This document shows positions 48,289 through 58,011 of a DNA stretch of 64,000 nt, one piece after another. Under the pieces are notes generated by a model that was given only the letters and a program-made list of their open reading frames with translations, ran no database searches and was not told the origin of the DNA. The stretch's first letter is position 1; each line of letters starts with the position of its first letter. Source of the DNA: Agrococcus sp. SL85 (lineage in GTDB: Bacteria; Actinomycetota; Actinomycetes; Actinomycetales; Microbacteriaceae). The position numbers and the translations under genes were made by a program. The DNA lies in contig NZ_CP113066.1 in the NCBI RefSeq assembly GCF_026625845.1, positions 2,641,364 through 2,705,363 of the forward strand, written 5' to 3'.

Positions 48289-49041
48289 CTACCGTGCCGA
48301 CCTCGCGAGCGTGAGGAGGGCACCGCGCTCCATCGTAGTGAGTTCGCGCATCGACCCCGACCGCAGGGTGCCGAGGTGGAGCGGGCCGAAGCTGCGCCGC
48401 ACGAGCTCGGCGACGGGGTGGCCGACGTGGTCGAGCATGCGTCGCACGATGCGGTTGCGGCCGGAGTGCAGGGTGAGCTCGACCATCGAGTGCCCCTGCG
48501 ACGGCCGCCCGACGACGCGCGCGGCGTCGGCGCGGATCTCGCCGTCCTCGAGCTCGACCCCGTCGAGGAGGCGGCGGATCGTGCGCTGGTCGACCGCGCC
48601 GCGCACCTTCGCGACGTACGTCTTCTCGACCCCGAAGGACGGGTGCGCGAGCACGTGCGCGAGCTCGCCGTCGTTCGTGAGCACGAGGAGGCCCGAGGTC
48701 TCGGCGTCGAGCCTGCCGACGTTGTACACCCGCTCCTCGATCTCGTCCGTGAAGCGGCGGAGGTCGGGCCTCCCCTGCTCGTCGGCCATCGTCGAGACGA
48801 CGCCCGTGGGCTTGTTCAGCATGAGGTAGCGCTTCGTGGTGTCGAGCTGCACCGCGGTGCCGTCGACGCGCACGCGCGCCTCGGGCAGGATGCGCGTGCC
48901 GAGCTCGGTCACGATGCGGCCGTCGACCTCGATGCGGCCCTCGACGATCATCTGCTCGACGACGCGACGGCTGGCGACGCCGGCGGCGGCGAGCACCTTC
49001 TGGAGGCGCTCGCCCTCGGATGCGGGATCGGCGATGTTCAC
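48289..49041 (-). CDS. rluB: 23S rRNA pseudouridine synthase RluB family
   Basis: This 250-residue enzyme has an N-terminal S4 RNA-binding domain (GERLQKVLAAAGVASRRVVE) and the RsuA/RluB catalytic core: VYNVGRLDAETSGLLVLTND holds the catalytic Asp, with HSGRNRIVRRMLDHVGHPV later. It makes pseudouridine in the large-subunit rRNA. The GTG start at 49041 is the third of three tandem GTGA junctions after scpB; see the repeat entry. It precedes tyrA by about 35 bp. Confidence 0.94.
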   Translation of the reverse strand: MNIADPASEGERLQKVLAAAGVASRRVVEQMIVEGRIEVDGRIVTELGTRILPEARVRVDGTAVQLDTTKRYLMLNKPTGVVSTMADEQGRPDLRRFTDEIEERVYNVGRLDAETSGLLVLTNDGELAHVLAHPSFGVEKTYVAKVRGAVDQRTIRRLLDGVELEDGEIRADAARVVGRPSQGHSMVELTLHSGRNRIVRRMLDHVGHPVAELVRRSFGPLHLGTLRSGSMRELTTMERGALLTLARSAR

Positions 49042-49077
49042 AGGCGGGTCTCCGTCACAGGGTCGTCTCCGTCACAG
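49038..49077 (-). repeat. 17-bp tandem repeat of the scpB-rluB stop/start junction with two mini-ORFs
   Basis: In the coding direction, CTGTGACGGAGACGACC and CTGTGACGGAGACCCGC follow one another, then CTGTGAAC. Each repeat carries a GTGA stop/start overlap and a GGAG ribosome-binding site eight bases before the next GTG. GTGs are at 49075, 49058 and 49041. The first two open six-codon frames (MTETTL and MTETRL) that each stop on the next GTGA; the third is rluB. Confidence 0.75.
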
Positions 49078-49680
49078 GCTCGTCTCCTCCTCGCCGTCGG
49101 GCAGCAGCGGCGAGATCGGCGGCAGCTCCTCGAGCGAGTTCAGACCGAGCTGCGTCAGCAGCAGCTCGGTGGTCTCGTAGTGGATGGCGCCGGTCTCGGC
49201 GTCGGCGAAGGCCTCGCGCACGAGCCCGCGACCGAGCAGCGTGCGCACGACCGAGTCGACGTTCACGGCGCGGATCGCGGCGACCGCGCCGCGCGTGATC
49301 GGCTGCTTGTAGGCGATGACGGCGAGCGTCTCGAGCGCCGCCTGCGAGAGGCGCGTGGGCGTCTGCGTGAGGACGAAGTCGGCCGCGTCGGCGTCGTAGG
49401 CCTCGCGCACGTAGATGCGCCAGCCGCCGCCGACCTCCCGCAGCTCGAAGCCGCGCTCCGGTCCGGGCGCTCGGTCGCCGACGGCCTCGCCGTCGTAGTC
49501 GGCGCGGAGGGCCTCGATGGCGGCCTTCACGGCCGTGACGGGAGCTCGCAGCGACGTCGCGAGGTGCACGGCGCCCTGCGGCTCGTCGGCGACCATGAGG
49601 ATCGCCTCGATGCGCCGCTCGAGCGGGAGGTGCGAGCGGTCAGCGACCGCCTGCTCCCCCGCCTCGGCCGTCTCATGCAT
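49072..49680 (-). CDS. scpB: segregation and condensation protein ScpB
   Basis: A winged-helix protein of about 202 residues. LERRIEAILMVADEPQGAVHL, LSQAALETLAVIAYKQPITRGAVAAIRAVN (the conserved ScpB stretch) and VREAFADAETGAIHYETTELLL show the family. ScpB dimers join ScpA and SMC to condense and segregate chromosomes. ATGs at 49680 and 49686 are both possible; both overlap the scpA stop (49673), so translation is coupled. The C-terminus is acidic (DGEEETSL), and its stop begins the tandem GTGA relay to rluB. Confidence 0.94.
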   Translation of the reverse strand: MHETAEAGEQAVADRSHLPLERRIEAILMVADEPQGAVHLATSLRAPVTAVKAAIEALRADYDGEAVGDRAPGPERGFELREVGGGWRIYVREAYDADAADFVLTQTPTRLSQAALETLAVIAYKQPITRGAVAAIRAVNVDSVVRTLLGRGLVREAFADAETGAIHYETTELLLTQLGLNSLEELPPISPLLPDGEEETSL

Positions 49681-50566
49681 GGTCATAGTCTGCCCCCAAG
49701 CTCACGAGGTCCTCGTCGCGGAAGTCGTGGCCCGTCCAGGTGATCGAGAGCTCGCCGAGCGGCTCGACCTGCTCGAAGGCGATGGCGGCGTGGCGGTAGA
49801 GCTCGAGCACGGCGAGGAAGCGCGCCACGACCACCCCGCGCGTCGCCTCCCCCGCGATGAGCTCGCGGAAGGTGGTGGTGCCGGCCGAGCGCAGCGTCGC
49901 GACGATGTGCGCGGCCTGCTCCCGGATCGACACGAGCGGGGCGTGCAGGTGGCCGAGCCCCACGGTCGGGATCTCGCGCGGCGTGAGCGCGAGCAGCGCG
50001 AGCGCCGCGAAGTCGTCGGCCGAGAGCGTCCACCGCAGCTCCGGGGTGCGCTGCCGGAAGCGCTCCTCGAGCCGCACCGAGCGGGCGTGCCTGCCGGACT
50101 CGGCGCCGATCCGGTCCGCCATCCAGGCCGCTGCCTGCTTGAACGCGCGGTACTGCAGCAGGCGCGCGAAGAGCAGGTCGCGCGCCTCGAGCAGCGCGAC
50201 GTCCTCGCTGTCGACCACGTCGCCCGCGGGCAGCAGCGAGGCGATCTTCAGGTCGAGCAGCGTCGCCGCGACGACGATGAACTCGCTCGCCTGCTCCAGC
50301 TCCTCCTGCGTGTCGAGCGTGCGCACGTAGGCGATGAACTCGTTCGTGACGCGCCCGAGCGCGATCTCGGTCACGTCCATCGACCGGTTGCCGATGAGGG
50401 TCAGCAGCAGGTCGAAGGGGCCGTCGAAGTTGTCGAGCGCGAGCCGGAAGCCTCGGCGCTCCTCGGCGCCGGTCGCGTCGGCCTCGCCCCCGGCGGCGAT
50501 GCCCGCCTCGGCCTCCGGCGCCTCGACGGCGGCGGAGGCCTCCCCGACGTCAGGCGATGGCGCCAC
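49673..50566 (-). CDS. scpA: segregation and condensation protein ScpA (kleisin)
   Basis: This 297-residue protein has the ScpA opening FRLALDNFDGPFDLLLTLIG, the conserved YVRTLDTQEELEQASEFIVVAATLLDLK region and a C-terminal winged helix (FLAVLELYRHAAIAFEQVEP). It bridges SMC heads with ScpB. An Ala/Glu-rich extension of about 38 residues precedes the domain. The GTG start overlaps parA by 17 bases, and the stop overlaps scpB, so the three genes are co-translated. Confidence 0.94.
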   Translation of the reverse strand: MAPSPDVGEASAAVEAPEAEAGIAAGGEADATGAEERRGFRLALDNFDGPFDLLLTLIGNRSMDVTEIALGRVTNEFIAYVRTLDTQEELEQASEFIVVAATLLDLKIASLLPAGDVVDSEDVALLEARDLLFARLLQYRAFKQAAAWMADRIGAESGRHARSVRLEERFRQRTPELRWTLSADDFAALALLALTPREIPTVGLGHLHAPLVSIREQAAHIVATLRSAGTTTFRELIAGEATRGVVVARFLAVLELYRHAAIAFEQVEPLGELSITWTGHDFRDEDLVSLGADYDHA

Positions 50567-51425
50567 GGGCGATGAGCTCGCGCGCGAGCTGGCGATAGGT
50601 GTCGGAGGCCGCGTGGTCGGGCGCGAACTGCGTCACGGGCACCCCGGCGACGGAGGCGTCGGGGAACTTCACCGTGCGGCGCACCACCGTGTCGAGCACC
50701 GTCTCGCCGAAGGCGTCGACGACGCGGTCCATCACCTCGCGCGCATGCAGGGTGCGCGCGTCGTACATCGTCACGAGGATGCCGTCGAGGTGCAGCGCCG
50801 GGTTCAGGCGGTCCTGCACCTTGTCGATCGTCTCCTTGAGCAGCGCGACGCCGCGCAGCGCGAAGAACTCGCTCTCGAGCGGGATGAGCACGCCGTGCGC
50901 GGCCGTGAGCGCGTTGACGGTGAGGAGCCCCAGCGAGGGCTGGCAGTCGATGAGGATGAGGTCGTAGTCGTCGGCGACCTTCCGCAGCACGCGCGAGAGG
51001 ATCTGCTCGCGCGCGACCTCGTTGACGAGGTGCACCTCGGCGGCCGAGAGGTCGATGTTCGCGGGGATGACGTCGAGGCCCTCGACCGAGCTCTGCTGGA
51101 TCGCCTCGCGCGGGTCGAGGCGCGGGTTCAGCAGCAGGTCGTAGATCGTCGTCGCGTCGTGGTTGTCGATGCCGAGGCCCGCCGAGAGCGCGCCCTGCGG
51201 GTCGAAGTCGACCGCGAGGACGCGGCGGCCGTACTCGGCCACGGCCGCGCCGAGGTTGATGGAGGTCGTCGTCTTGCCGACGCCGCCCTTCTGGTTGCAC
51301 ATCGTGATGATGCGCGCCGGCCCGTGGCTGCGCAGCGGCGCGGGCACCGCGAAGTCGCGGCTCGGCCGACCGGTCGGCCCGAGCGCGGGCGCCTCCATGC
51401 CTGCCAGGGTGTCGTCGCGGTTCAC
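50550..51425 (-). CDS. parA: ParA-family chromosome-partitioning ATPase
   Basis: This 291-residue protein contains the deviant Walker A MCNQKGGVGKTTTSINLGAA, Walker A' VLAVDFDPQGALSAGLG and Walker B LILIDCQPSLGLLTVNAL. An N-terminal leader of about 35 residues precedes the fold. No parB follows; in this genomic position (parA-scpA-scpB) actinobacteria carry an orphan ParA distinct from the origin-linked pair. It may organise SMC-ScpAB loading or another cargo. Confidence 0.92.
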   Translation of the reverse strand: MNRDDTLAGMEAPALGPTGRPSRDFAVPAPLRSHGPARIITMCNQKGGVGKTTTSINLGAAVAEYGRRVLAVDFDPQGALSAGLGIDNHDATTIYDLLLNPRLDPREAIQQSSVEGLDVIPANIDLSAAEVHLVNEVAREQILSRVLRKVADDYDLILIDCQPSLGLLTVNALTAAHGVLIPLESEFFALRGVALLKETIDKVQDRLNPALHLDGILVTMYDARTLHAREVMDRVVDAFGETVLDTVVRRTVKFPDASVAGVPVTQFAPDHAASDTYRQLARELIARGAIA

Positions 51426-51482
51426 GTCCCCGAGTCTAGGAAGCCGCTCCCCCGGCGGGCCGCAGGCCGGAGCGGCGTGTAT

Positions 51483-51499
51483 CTCAACCTCAGGTTGAG
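51483..51499. promoter_or_regulatory. perfect palindrome in the parA/GNAT divergent region
   Basis: CTCAACCT and AGGTTGAG flank a single C at 51483-51499, giving a 17-bp perfect dyad in an AT-richer patch 49 bp before the acetyltransferase ATG. It is shaped like an operator; the binding protein is unknown. Confidence 0.5.
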
Positions 51500-51547
51500 G
51501 CTCAATGCGCTCGCGATGGCGTCCGGGCGCCGTGCGACCATGGCCGC

Positions 51548-52030
51548 ATGGGCGCGGTCGAGGTGCGACGGGCGAGGGATGCGGAGCTCGAGGCGGTCGC
51601 GCTGCTGCGCTGGCGCATGGCCCACGAGCACGGCGGCGACGTCGAAGCCGCCTCGGAGGCCGCGGCCGCCTACGCCGCCGAGGCCGCGGCCTGGTCGCGC
51701 GCGCATGCCGACTCGCACGTGCCGATGGTCGCGGTGGCCGACGGCGCCGTCATCGGCTGCGCCTGGCTCGCGATCACGGCGCGCGTGCCGACGCCCGGCG
51801 CGCTCGAGCGCCGCTCGGGCGACCTCCAGAGCTGCTTCGTCGTGCCCGAGCGCCGCGGCGCGGGCATCGGCCGGCGGCTCGCGGAGGCGGTGCTCGCCGA
51901 GGCGCGCGAGCGCGGCCTCGAGCACGTCACCGTGCACGCGAGCCCCGCCTCGATCCCCGTCTACGAGCGCGCGGGCTTCCGCGCGAACCCGCGCTCGCTG
52001 CACGCCGACGCCGCGATCCCCGAGCGCTGA
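51548..52030 (+). CDS. GNAT-family N-acetyltransferase
   Basis: This 160-residue protein has the GNAT fold: VEVRRARDAELEAVALLRWR, VADGAVIGCAWLAIT, the acetyl-CoA loop QSCFVVPERRGAGIGRRLAE (RxxGxG/A) and the late ASPASIPVYERAGFRANP strand-helix. Substrate is unknown. It is the only rightward gene in the leftward block and is preceded by a perfect palindrome that may regulate it. Confidence 0.9.
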   Translation: MGAVEVRRARDAELEAVALLRWRMAHEHGGDVEAASEAAAAYAAEAAAWSRAHADSHVPMVAVADGAVIGCAWLAITARVPTPGALERRSGDLQSCFVVPERRGAGIGRRLAEAVLAEARERGLEHVTVHASPASIPVYERAGFRANPRSLHADAAIPER

Positions 52031-52044
52031 GGCGCGACGGGGCG

Positions 52045-52956
52045 TCAGCGGGCGCGCGGGTGCGCGCTCGTGTACATGTCGCGGAGAGTGTCGGCCGTGA
52101 CGTGCGTGTAGATCTGCGTCGTCGCGACGGAGGCGTGCCCGAGCAGCTCCTGCACCACGCGCACGTCGGCGCCGCCCTCGAGCAGGTGCGTCGCGAACGA
52201 GTGGCGGAACGAGTGCGGCGAGACCCTCGGCACGTCCGCCGCCTCGGCGACGCGCTGCACGACGTCCCAGGCCGCCTGCCGCGAGAGGCGGCCGCCGCGC
52301 GCGCCCAGCAGCAGGGCGGGCCCGCCCCGGCCCTTCGCCGCGATCGCCGGGCGCCCGCGCACGAGCCACGCGTCGAGCGCCGCCCGCGCGTAGGAGCCGA
52401 CGGGCACGAGCCGCTGCTTCGCGCCCTTGCCGGTGACGCGCACGAGGCCGACCGCGTCGTCGGCCGCCGGCACGTCGTCGACGTCGAGCGCCACGAGCTC
52501 CGAGATGCGCGCGCCCGTCGCGTAGAGCAGCTCGAGCAGCGCGCGGTCGCGCAGCCCCTGCGGGTCGTCGCCGCCCGCGCGCTCGAGCATCGCCGTCACC
52601 TGCGCGACCGAGAGCGCCTTGGGCAGCCGCATCGCCTGCTTCGGCGGCCGCTGGTCGCGCGCCACGTCCTCGACCGCGATCCGCTCCTCGACGAGCCAGC
52701 GGTGGAGCGCCTTCGCGGCCGAGAGGTGCCGGGCGACGGAGGATGCGGCGAGCCCGCGATCCGCGAGCGCCGCGCGGTAGGCCGCGACGTCGGCGGCCGA
52801 GATCGCGGCGGCGTCCTCGACGCCGCGCGCCTCGAGCACGGCGATGTAGCCGGCGAGGTCCCGGCGATAGGCGGCGACGGTGTGCGCCGAGAGCCCGCGC
52901 TCGATCGCGAGCTCGCGCAGGAGCCGCTCGACGGCGCGCGCGGGCGCGAGCGCCAC
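52045..52956 (-). CDS. xerD: site-specific tyrosine recombinase XerD
   Basis: This 303-residue recombinase has the N-terminal SAM-like domain ([20 protein letters not shown]) and the catalytic domain. The catalytic residues are visible: Arg in [16 protein letters not shown], Lys in [14 protein letters not shown], HxxR in [19 protein letters not shown], His in [17 protein letters not shown] and Tyr in the same motif. It resolves chromosome dimers at dif with XerC and FtsK. The GTG at 52956 is the chosen start. It lies 59 bp after the nudix gene, in the typical actinobacterial order. Confidence 0.94.
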   Translation of the reverse strand: MALAPARAVERLLRELAIERGLSAHTVAAYRRDLAGYIAVLEARGVEDAAAISAADVAAYRAALADRGLAASSVARHLSAAKALHRWLVEERIAVEDVARDQRPPKQAMRLPKALSVAQVTAMLERAGGDDPQGLRDRALLELLYATGARISELVALDVDDVPAADDAVGLVRVTGKGAKQRLVPVGSYARAALDAWLVRGRPAIAAKGRGGPALLLGARGGRLSRQAAWDVVQRVAEAADVPRVSPHSFRHSFATHLLEGGADVRVVQELLGHASVATTQIYTHVTADTLRDMYTSAHPRAR

Positions 52957-53014
52957 GGTCAGCGCCGAGCCCTCGGCGAGGTCCCGACGGCGCCGGCGCG
53001 GCGGCGCTGCCCCA

Positions 53015-53641
53015 TCAGCGGCCGGCCGCGTGCCAGTCGAACGGCACGTCGGCGGGATGGGCGGCGCGGCCGGCGTCGCGGAGCGCCCGGAGCGCGAGCG
53101 CGGCGGCGAGGAGCGTGGCGTTGTGGAGCCGCAGCGAGAGCGCGGCGTCGACGACCTCGTCGAGCGGCACCCAGCGCCGCTCCATCTCGGCCTCCTCGTC
53201 GGTGCGCGCGAACGCCTCCGGCGCCTCGCGCACGCCCTCGGCGAGGTAGACGCGGATGATCTCGGTCGAGCCGCCGCCGGTGGTCGAGAGGTCGAGCAGC
53301 ACCTGCCAGCGGTCGGCGACGAGGTCGACCTCCTCGGCCAGCTCGCGCTGCGCCGCCGCGAGCGGCCCCTCGCCGTCGATGTCGAGCAGGCCCGCGGGCA
53401 GCTCCCACAGCGTGCCGCCCGCGGGGTGGCGGTACTGGTGCACGAGGCAGAGCCGGTCGTGCTCGTCGACCGCCACGACCGCGACGGCGCCGGGGTGCAC
53501 GAGCACCTCGCGGCGGATGCGGCCGCCGCCGAGCTCGAACTCCTGCGCCTCGACGTCGAAGATGCGGCCCGCGAACAGCTGCTCGCGCGCGAGCACGGGC
53601 CTGCGGCCGAGCTCGTCGCCGATCCCGGCCGCGGCGGCCAT
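53015..53641 (-). CDS. nudix hydrolase, ADP-ribose pyrophosphatase type
   Basis: This 208-residue protein contains a nudix box [20 protein letters not shown] (the usual final G is D, a variation seen in this subgroup) after [20 protein letters not shown]. It probably hydrolyses ADP-ribose or related dinucleotides. The ATG overlaps the pyrG stop (ATGA at 53641). A gene of this family sits between pyrG and xerD in mycobacteria as well. Confidence 0.92.
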   Translation of the reverse strand: MAAAAGIGDELGRRPVLAREQLFAGRIFDVEAQEFELGGGRIRREVLVHPGAVAVVAVDEHDRLCLVHQYRHPAGGTLWELPAGLLDIDGEGPLAAAQRELAEEVDLVADRWQVLLDLSTTGGGSTEIIRVYLAEGVREAPEAFARTDEEAEMERRWVPLDEVVDAALSLRLHNATLLAAALALRALRDAGRAAHPADVPFDWHAAGR

Positions 53642-55359
53642 CAGTCCTCGTCGGTCTCGTCGAAGAGCTTCGACGCGCGCTGGCGCTCGAGCGAGGCCTC
53701 GACGAGGCCGCGGAAGAGCGGGTGCGCGCGGTTCGGCCGGCTGCGCAGCTCCGGGTGCGCCTGCGTCGCGATGTAGAACGGGTGGCCGGGCAGCTCGACG
53801 TACTCGACGAGGTTCCCGTCGGGCGAGAGGCCGCTGAAGGCGAGGCCCGCGGCGGCGATCTGCTCGCGGTACTCGTTGTTCACCTCGTAGCGGTGGCGGT
53901 GGCGCTCGAACGAGACCGGCTCGCCGTAGAGGCGCGCGGCGAGCGAGCCCTCCGCGAGCGTCGCCTCGTAGAGGCCCAGGCGCATCGTGCCGCCGAGGTC
54001 GCCGCCGTGGATGTGCTGCATCTGCTCGGCCATCGTCGCGATGACGGGCGCGGGCGTGCCCTCGTCGAACTCGGTGGAGGAGGCGCCCTCGATGCCGGCG
54101 AGGTTGCGCGCGGCCTCGATGACCATGCACTGGAGGCCGAGGCAGATGCCGAGCGTCGGGATCTCGTTCTCGCGCGTGAACCGCAGCGCGCCGAGCTTGC
54201 CCTCGATGCCTCGGATGCCGAAGCCGCCGGGCACGATGATGCCGTCGAGGTCGCCGAGCGCCTGCGCGGCGCCCTCGGGCGTCAGGCAGTCGTCGCTCGG
54301 CACCCAGCGGATCTCGACCTTGGTCTGGTTCGCGAAGCCGCCGGCCTTCAGCGCCTCCGTGACCGAGAGGTAGGCGTCGGGCAGGTCGATGTACTTGCCG
54401 ACCAGGCCGATCGTGACCGTGTGCCTGGGGTGGTGCACCGCGTCGAGCACGGGCTGCCAGCGCGTCCAGTCGACGTCGCCCGCGTCGAGCTGCAGCTGGC
54501 CGATGATGACGTCGTCGAGGCCCTGGCGGGTCAGCATCGAGGGGATGTCGTAGATCGAGGGCACGTCGATCGCGTTGACGACCGCGCGCTCCTCGACGTC
54601 GCACATGAGCGCGATCTTGCGGCGGTTCGACTCCGAGACGGGGCGGTCGGAGCGCAGCACGAGCGCGTCGGGCTGGATGCCGATGGAGCGGAGCGTCGCG
54701 ACGGAGTGCTGCGTCGGCTTCGTCTTCTGCTCGCCCGAGGCGCCGAGGAACGGCACGAGCGAGACGTGCACGAAGAAGACGTTGCCGCGGCCGAGCTCGT
54801 GGCGCACCTGGCGGGCTGCCTCGATGAAGGGCTGCGACTCGATGTCGCCGACGGTGCCGCCGATCTCGGTGATGATGACGTCGGGCTGGGGGTCGGCCTC
54901 GGCCTGCAGGCGCATGCGGCGCTTGATCTCGTCCGAGATGTGCGGGATGACCTGCACGGTGTCGCCGAGGTACTCGCCGCGCCGCTCGCGCTCGATGACG
55001 CGCGAGTAGATCTGGCCCGTGGTGACGTTGGCGGCCTGCGAGAGGTTCACATCGAGGAAGCGCTCGTAGTGGCCGATGTCGAGGTCCGTCTCGGCGCCGT
55101 CGTCGGTCACGAAGACCTCGCCGTGCTGGAACGGGTTCATCGTGCCCGGGTCGACGTTGAGGTACGGGTCGAGCTTCTGCATGACCACGTGCAGGCCGCG
55201 CGCCGTGAGCAGGTTGCCGAGCGAGGCGGCGGTGAGGCCCTTGCCGAGCGAGGAGACCACGCCGCCGGTGACGAAGATCTGCTTCGTGACCTTGGCGGGG
55301 GTCGCGGGCTGCGGGGCCGAGGGGGCCGTGGACGGGGCGTCGGGCGCAACGTGGTTCAC
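53641..55359 (-). CDS. pyrG: CTP synthase
   Basis: This 572-residue enzyme has the synthetase domain beginning [20 protein letters not shown], with [26 protein letters not shown] sequence and [17 protein letters not shown]. The class I glutaminase domain has the Cys in [18 protein letters not shown] and the His/Glu in [12 protein letters not shown]. It aminates UTP to CTP. Start GTG at 55359. No AGCT lesion interrupts it, in contrast to recN just upstream. Overlaps the nudix gene. Confidence 0.97.
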   Translation of the reverse strand: MNHVAPDAPSTAPSAPQPATPAKVTKQIFVTGGVVSSLGKGLTAASLGNLLTARGLHVVMQKLDPYLNVDPGTMNPFQHGEVFVTDDGAETDLDIGHYERFLDVNLSQAANVTTGQIYSRVIERERRGEYLGDTVQVIPHISDEIKRRMRLQAEADPQPDVIITEIGGTVGDIESQPFIEAARQVRHELGRGNVFFVHVSLVPFLGASGEQKTKPTQHSVATLRSIGIQPDALVLRSDRPVSESNRRKIALMCDVEERAVVNAIDVPSIYDIPSMLTRQGLDDVIIGQLQLDAGDVDWTRWQPVLDAVHHPRHTVTIGLVGKYIDLPDAYLSVTEALKAGGFANQTKVEIRWVPSDDCLTPEGAAQALGDLDGIIVPGGFGIRGIEGKLGALRFTRENEIPTLGICLGLQCMVIEAARNLAGIEGASSTEFDEGTPAPVIATMAEQMQHIHGGDLGGTMRLGLYEATLAEGSLAARLYGEPVSFERHRHRYEVNNEYREQIAAAGLAFSGLSPDGNLVEYVELPGHPFYIATQAHPELRSRPNRAHPLFRGLVEASLERQRASKLFDETDED

Positions 55360-55370
55360 GGGCTTCGAGC

Positions 55371-57097
55371 CTATCCCACGCCCGGCCCGTTGTCTGCGAC
55401 CGCCCGCGTGCCGCGCGCGTCGTCGAGCAGCTCCCGCGCGTGGGCGAGGGCGGTCTCGGAGGCGGTGCCCGAGAGCATGCGGGCCAGCTCGGCGAGGCGG
55501 TCGTCGCCCTCGACGGGCGCGACCTGCGAGGCGGTGATGCGGCCGTCGGTGCCCTTCTCGACCCGCACCTGGCTCTCGGCGAAGGCCGCGACCTGCGCGA
55601 GGTGCGTGACGACGATCACCTGGCACCGCTCGGCGAGCCGCGCGAGCCGGCGGCCGATCTCGATGGCGGCGGCGCCGCCGACGCCCGCGTCGACCTCGTC
55701 GAAGACCATCGTGGGCACGCTGTCGTCCGCGAGCGCCACCTCGATCGCGAGCATGATGCGGCTCAGCTCGCCGCCGGAGGCGCCCTTCTGGATGGGCCGC
55801 GGCTCTGCGCCCGGGTGCGGCGCGAGGAGCATCGTGACGCGGTCGCGGCCCGAGGCCCCGAGCCCCTCGGCCCGCGCGACCTCGACCACGAGCCGCGCGC
55901 TCGGCATCGCGAGGGCGCGCAGCTCCTCGCCGACGGCCGCCTCGAGGCGCGTGGCGGCCTCGGCGCGCAGCGCGCTCAGCCGGTCGGCGACGGCGACGGC
56001 CGCGGCGAGCCGCGCCTCGGCGTCTGCGTCGAGCCGCGCGAGCTCGGCGTCGTCGCCCTCCAGGCTCGACGAGCCGCAGCGCCTCCTGCGGCGCGGCCTC
56101 GAGCGCCTCGTCGAGCGGGCGTGCGAGGCGGCGCTCGAGGGCGGCGAGCGCCGCGCGGCGCTCCTGGACCTCGTCGAGGCTCCGCTCGGGGCGCTCGAGG
56201 TCGTCGAGCGCCTTCACGATCGAGGAGGACGCCTCCTGCAGCAGCGCGTCCGCCTGCACGAGCAGGTCGAGGGTCTCGGCGAGCGCCGCGTCGTCGCCCG
56301 CCGCTCGCTCGACGAGCCTGCGGGCGTGGCCGGCGAGCGTCACGGCATCGGGCGCGTCGTCGTCGTTCGCGAGCGCGCCGTGCGCCTCGGCGAGCTGCTG
56401 GCGCAGGCCCTCCGCGTGCTCGAGCCGGTGCGCGAGCGCGGCGAGCGCGTCCTGCTCCCCCGGTGCCGGATCCGCGGCCTCGAGCGCCTCGAGCCGCTCG
56501 CGGATCTCGACGGCTTCGGCTGCCCGCGCCTCGTGCGCCGCGCGCAGCCCGCGGGCGGCCTCGTCGGCCGCGCGCCACGCCTCGTGCTCGCGCCGGTACT
56601 CGGCGAGCGCCTCGGCGAGCGGCGCGCCCGCGGCGCGGTCGAGCGCGTCGGCCTGCGCCTCGGCCGAGCGCAGCCGCTGCTGGTCGGCCTGGCCGTGCAC
56701 GGCGACGAGGCGGTCGGCGAGCCTCGCGCAGCAGCCCCGCGGGCACCGCGGCCCCGCCCGCCTGCGCGCGCGAGCGCGCGGCGCCCTCGGGGGTTCGGCT
56801 GAGCGCGCGGCCCAGGATGAGCTCGCCCTCCTCGATCGTGCCGCCGGCGTCCTCGACGACCTCGGTCGCGGCCTCGTCGTCGACGAGCCACACTCCCTGC
56901 ACCGCGGCGCGGTCGGCGCCCGCGCGGATGACCCCCGCGTCGGCGCGCTCGCCGCGCAGCAGTGCGAGCGCCTGCACGACCATCGTCTTGCCCGCTCCGG
57001 TCTCGCCGGTGATGGCGGTGAAGCCGGCGCCGATCGGCACGCGCGCGTCGTCGATGACGCCGAGCGAGCGGATCGTCAGCTCATCGAGGCGGGTCAC
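55371..57097 (-). CDS. recN: DNA repair protein RecN (two frameshifts)
   Basis: This SMC-like repair ATPase of about 574 residues begins [20 protein letters not shown] with Walker [21 protein letters not shown]. Long coiled coils occupy the middle, and the C-terminal half has signature [20 protein letters not shown], Walker [21 protein letters not shown] and [11 protein letters not shown]. Lesions are AGCCT 56720-56724 (restoring [20 protein letters not shown]) and AGGCT 56062-56066 (restoring [20 protein letters not shown]). The GTG start overlaps the nadK stop (GTGA at 57094-57097). It acts in double-strand break repair. Confidence 0.9.
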
Positions 57098-58011
57098 GGG
57101 CGCGGCCTCCGGAAGCCCTCGACCGGCAGGTGGAACTTCGCCACGAGCCGGTCGGCGAACGGCGCGCGAGAGAGCCGCGCGAGGCGCAGCGGCGTCGCGT
57201 CGCGGGTCGCCTCGACGCGCGAGCCCTGCGGGAGCGGGAACGACCGGCGCGAGTCGCACCACAGCGTCGCCTCGCTCGTGGAGTCCTGGGCGATCTCGAC
57301 CGCGAGGGTCGAGGTGGGGGCCACGACGAGCGGGCGCGTGAAGAGCGCGTGCGCGCCGAGCGGCACGAGCAGCATCGCCTCCGCGGTCGGCCAGACGATG
57401 GGCCCGCCTGCCGAGAACGAGTACGCCGTGGAGCCCGTGGGCGTCGCGAGGATCACGGCATCGGTGCCGAAGGAGGAGATGGGGCGGCCGTCGATCTCGA
57501 GCAGGGTCGAGATCATGCGGCCGGAGCCCGACTTCTCGATCGCCGCCTCGTTGACGGCCCAGGTCTCGTGCACGAGCTCGCCGCCCACGAGCACGCGGAT
57601 CCGGAGCGTGAGCCGCTCCTCCACCTCGTAGTCGCCGTGCAGCGCGCGCTCGACGACCTCGGCGGTGTCGGCGACCTCGGCCTCGGCGAGGAAGCCGACG
57701 TGGCCGAGGTTGATGCCGAGCAGCGGCGCCCCCGTGGCGCGCTGGAGCTCGGCGCTGCGGAGGATGGTGCCGTCGCCGCCGAGGGTCATGACGAGCTCGA
57801 TCGCCCCGGCGTCGGCCGCGGCCGGCGCCTCGGCCGCGTAGGGCTCGACGGCGTCGAGCCCCGCCCGCGCCGCGAGCAGCACGTCGCGGTCCTCCGCGAG
57901 CACGACGGGCGTCACCTGCGCGTCGAGGAGGCGCGCGGCGATGCTCGCGGCCGTCTGGACCGCCTCCGCGCGGCCGGGGTGGAACGCGAGCAGGAACCTG
58001 CGTGCGCTCAT
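57094..58011 (-). CDS. nadK: NAD kinase
   Basis: This 305-residue enzyme has the GGDGT motif in VMTLGGDGTILRSAEL, the LGVNxGxLGFL-type GINLGHVGFLAEAE and the NE-short motif WAVNEAAIEKSGSGRM. PTGSTAYSFSAGGPIV follows. It makes NADP. GGAGGGGGC precedes the ATG at 58011, which overlaps the tlyA stop (ATGA). It is in the canonical tlyA-nadK-recN order and has no lesion. Confidence 0.96.
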   Translation of the reverse strand: MSARRFLLAFHPGRAEAVQTAASIAARLLDAQVTPVVLAEDRDVLLAARAGLDAVEPYAAEAPAAADAGAIELVMTLGGDGTILRSAELQRATGAPLLGINLGHVGFLAEAEVADTAEVVERALHGDYEVEERLTLRIRVLVGGELVHETWAVNEAAIEKSGSGRMISTLLEIDGRPISSFGTDAVILATPTGSTAYSFSAGGPIVWPTAEAMLLVPLGAHALFTRPLVVAPTSTLAVEIAQDSTSEATLWCDSRRSFPLPQGSRVEATRDATPLRLARLSRAPFADRLVAKFHLPVEGFRRPRP

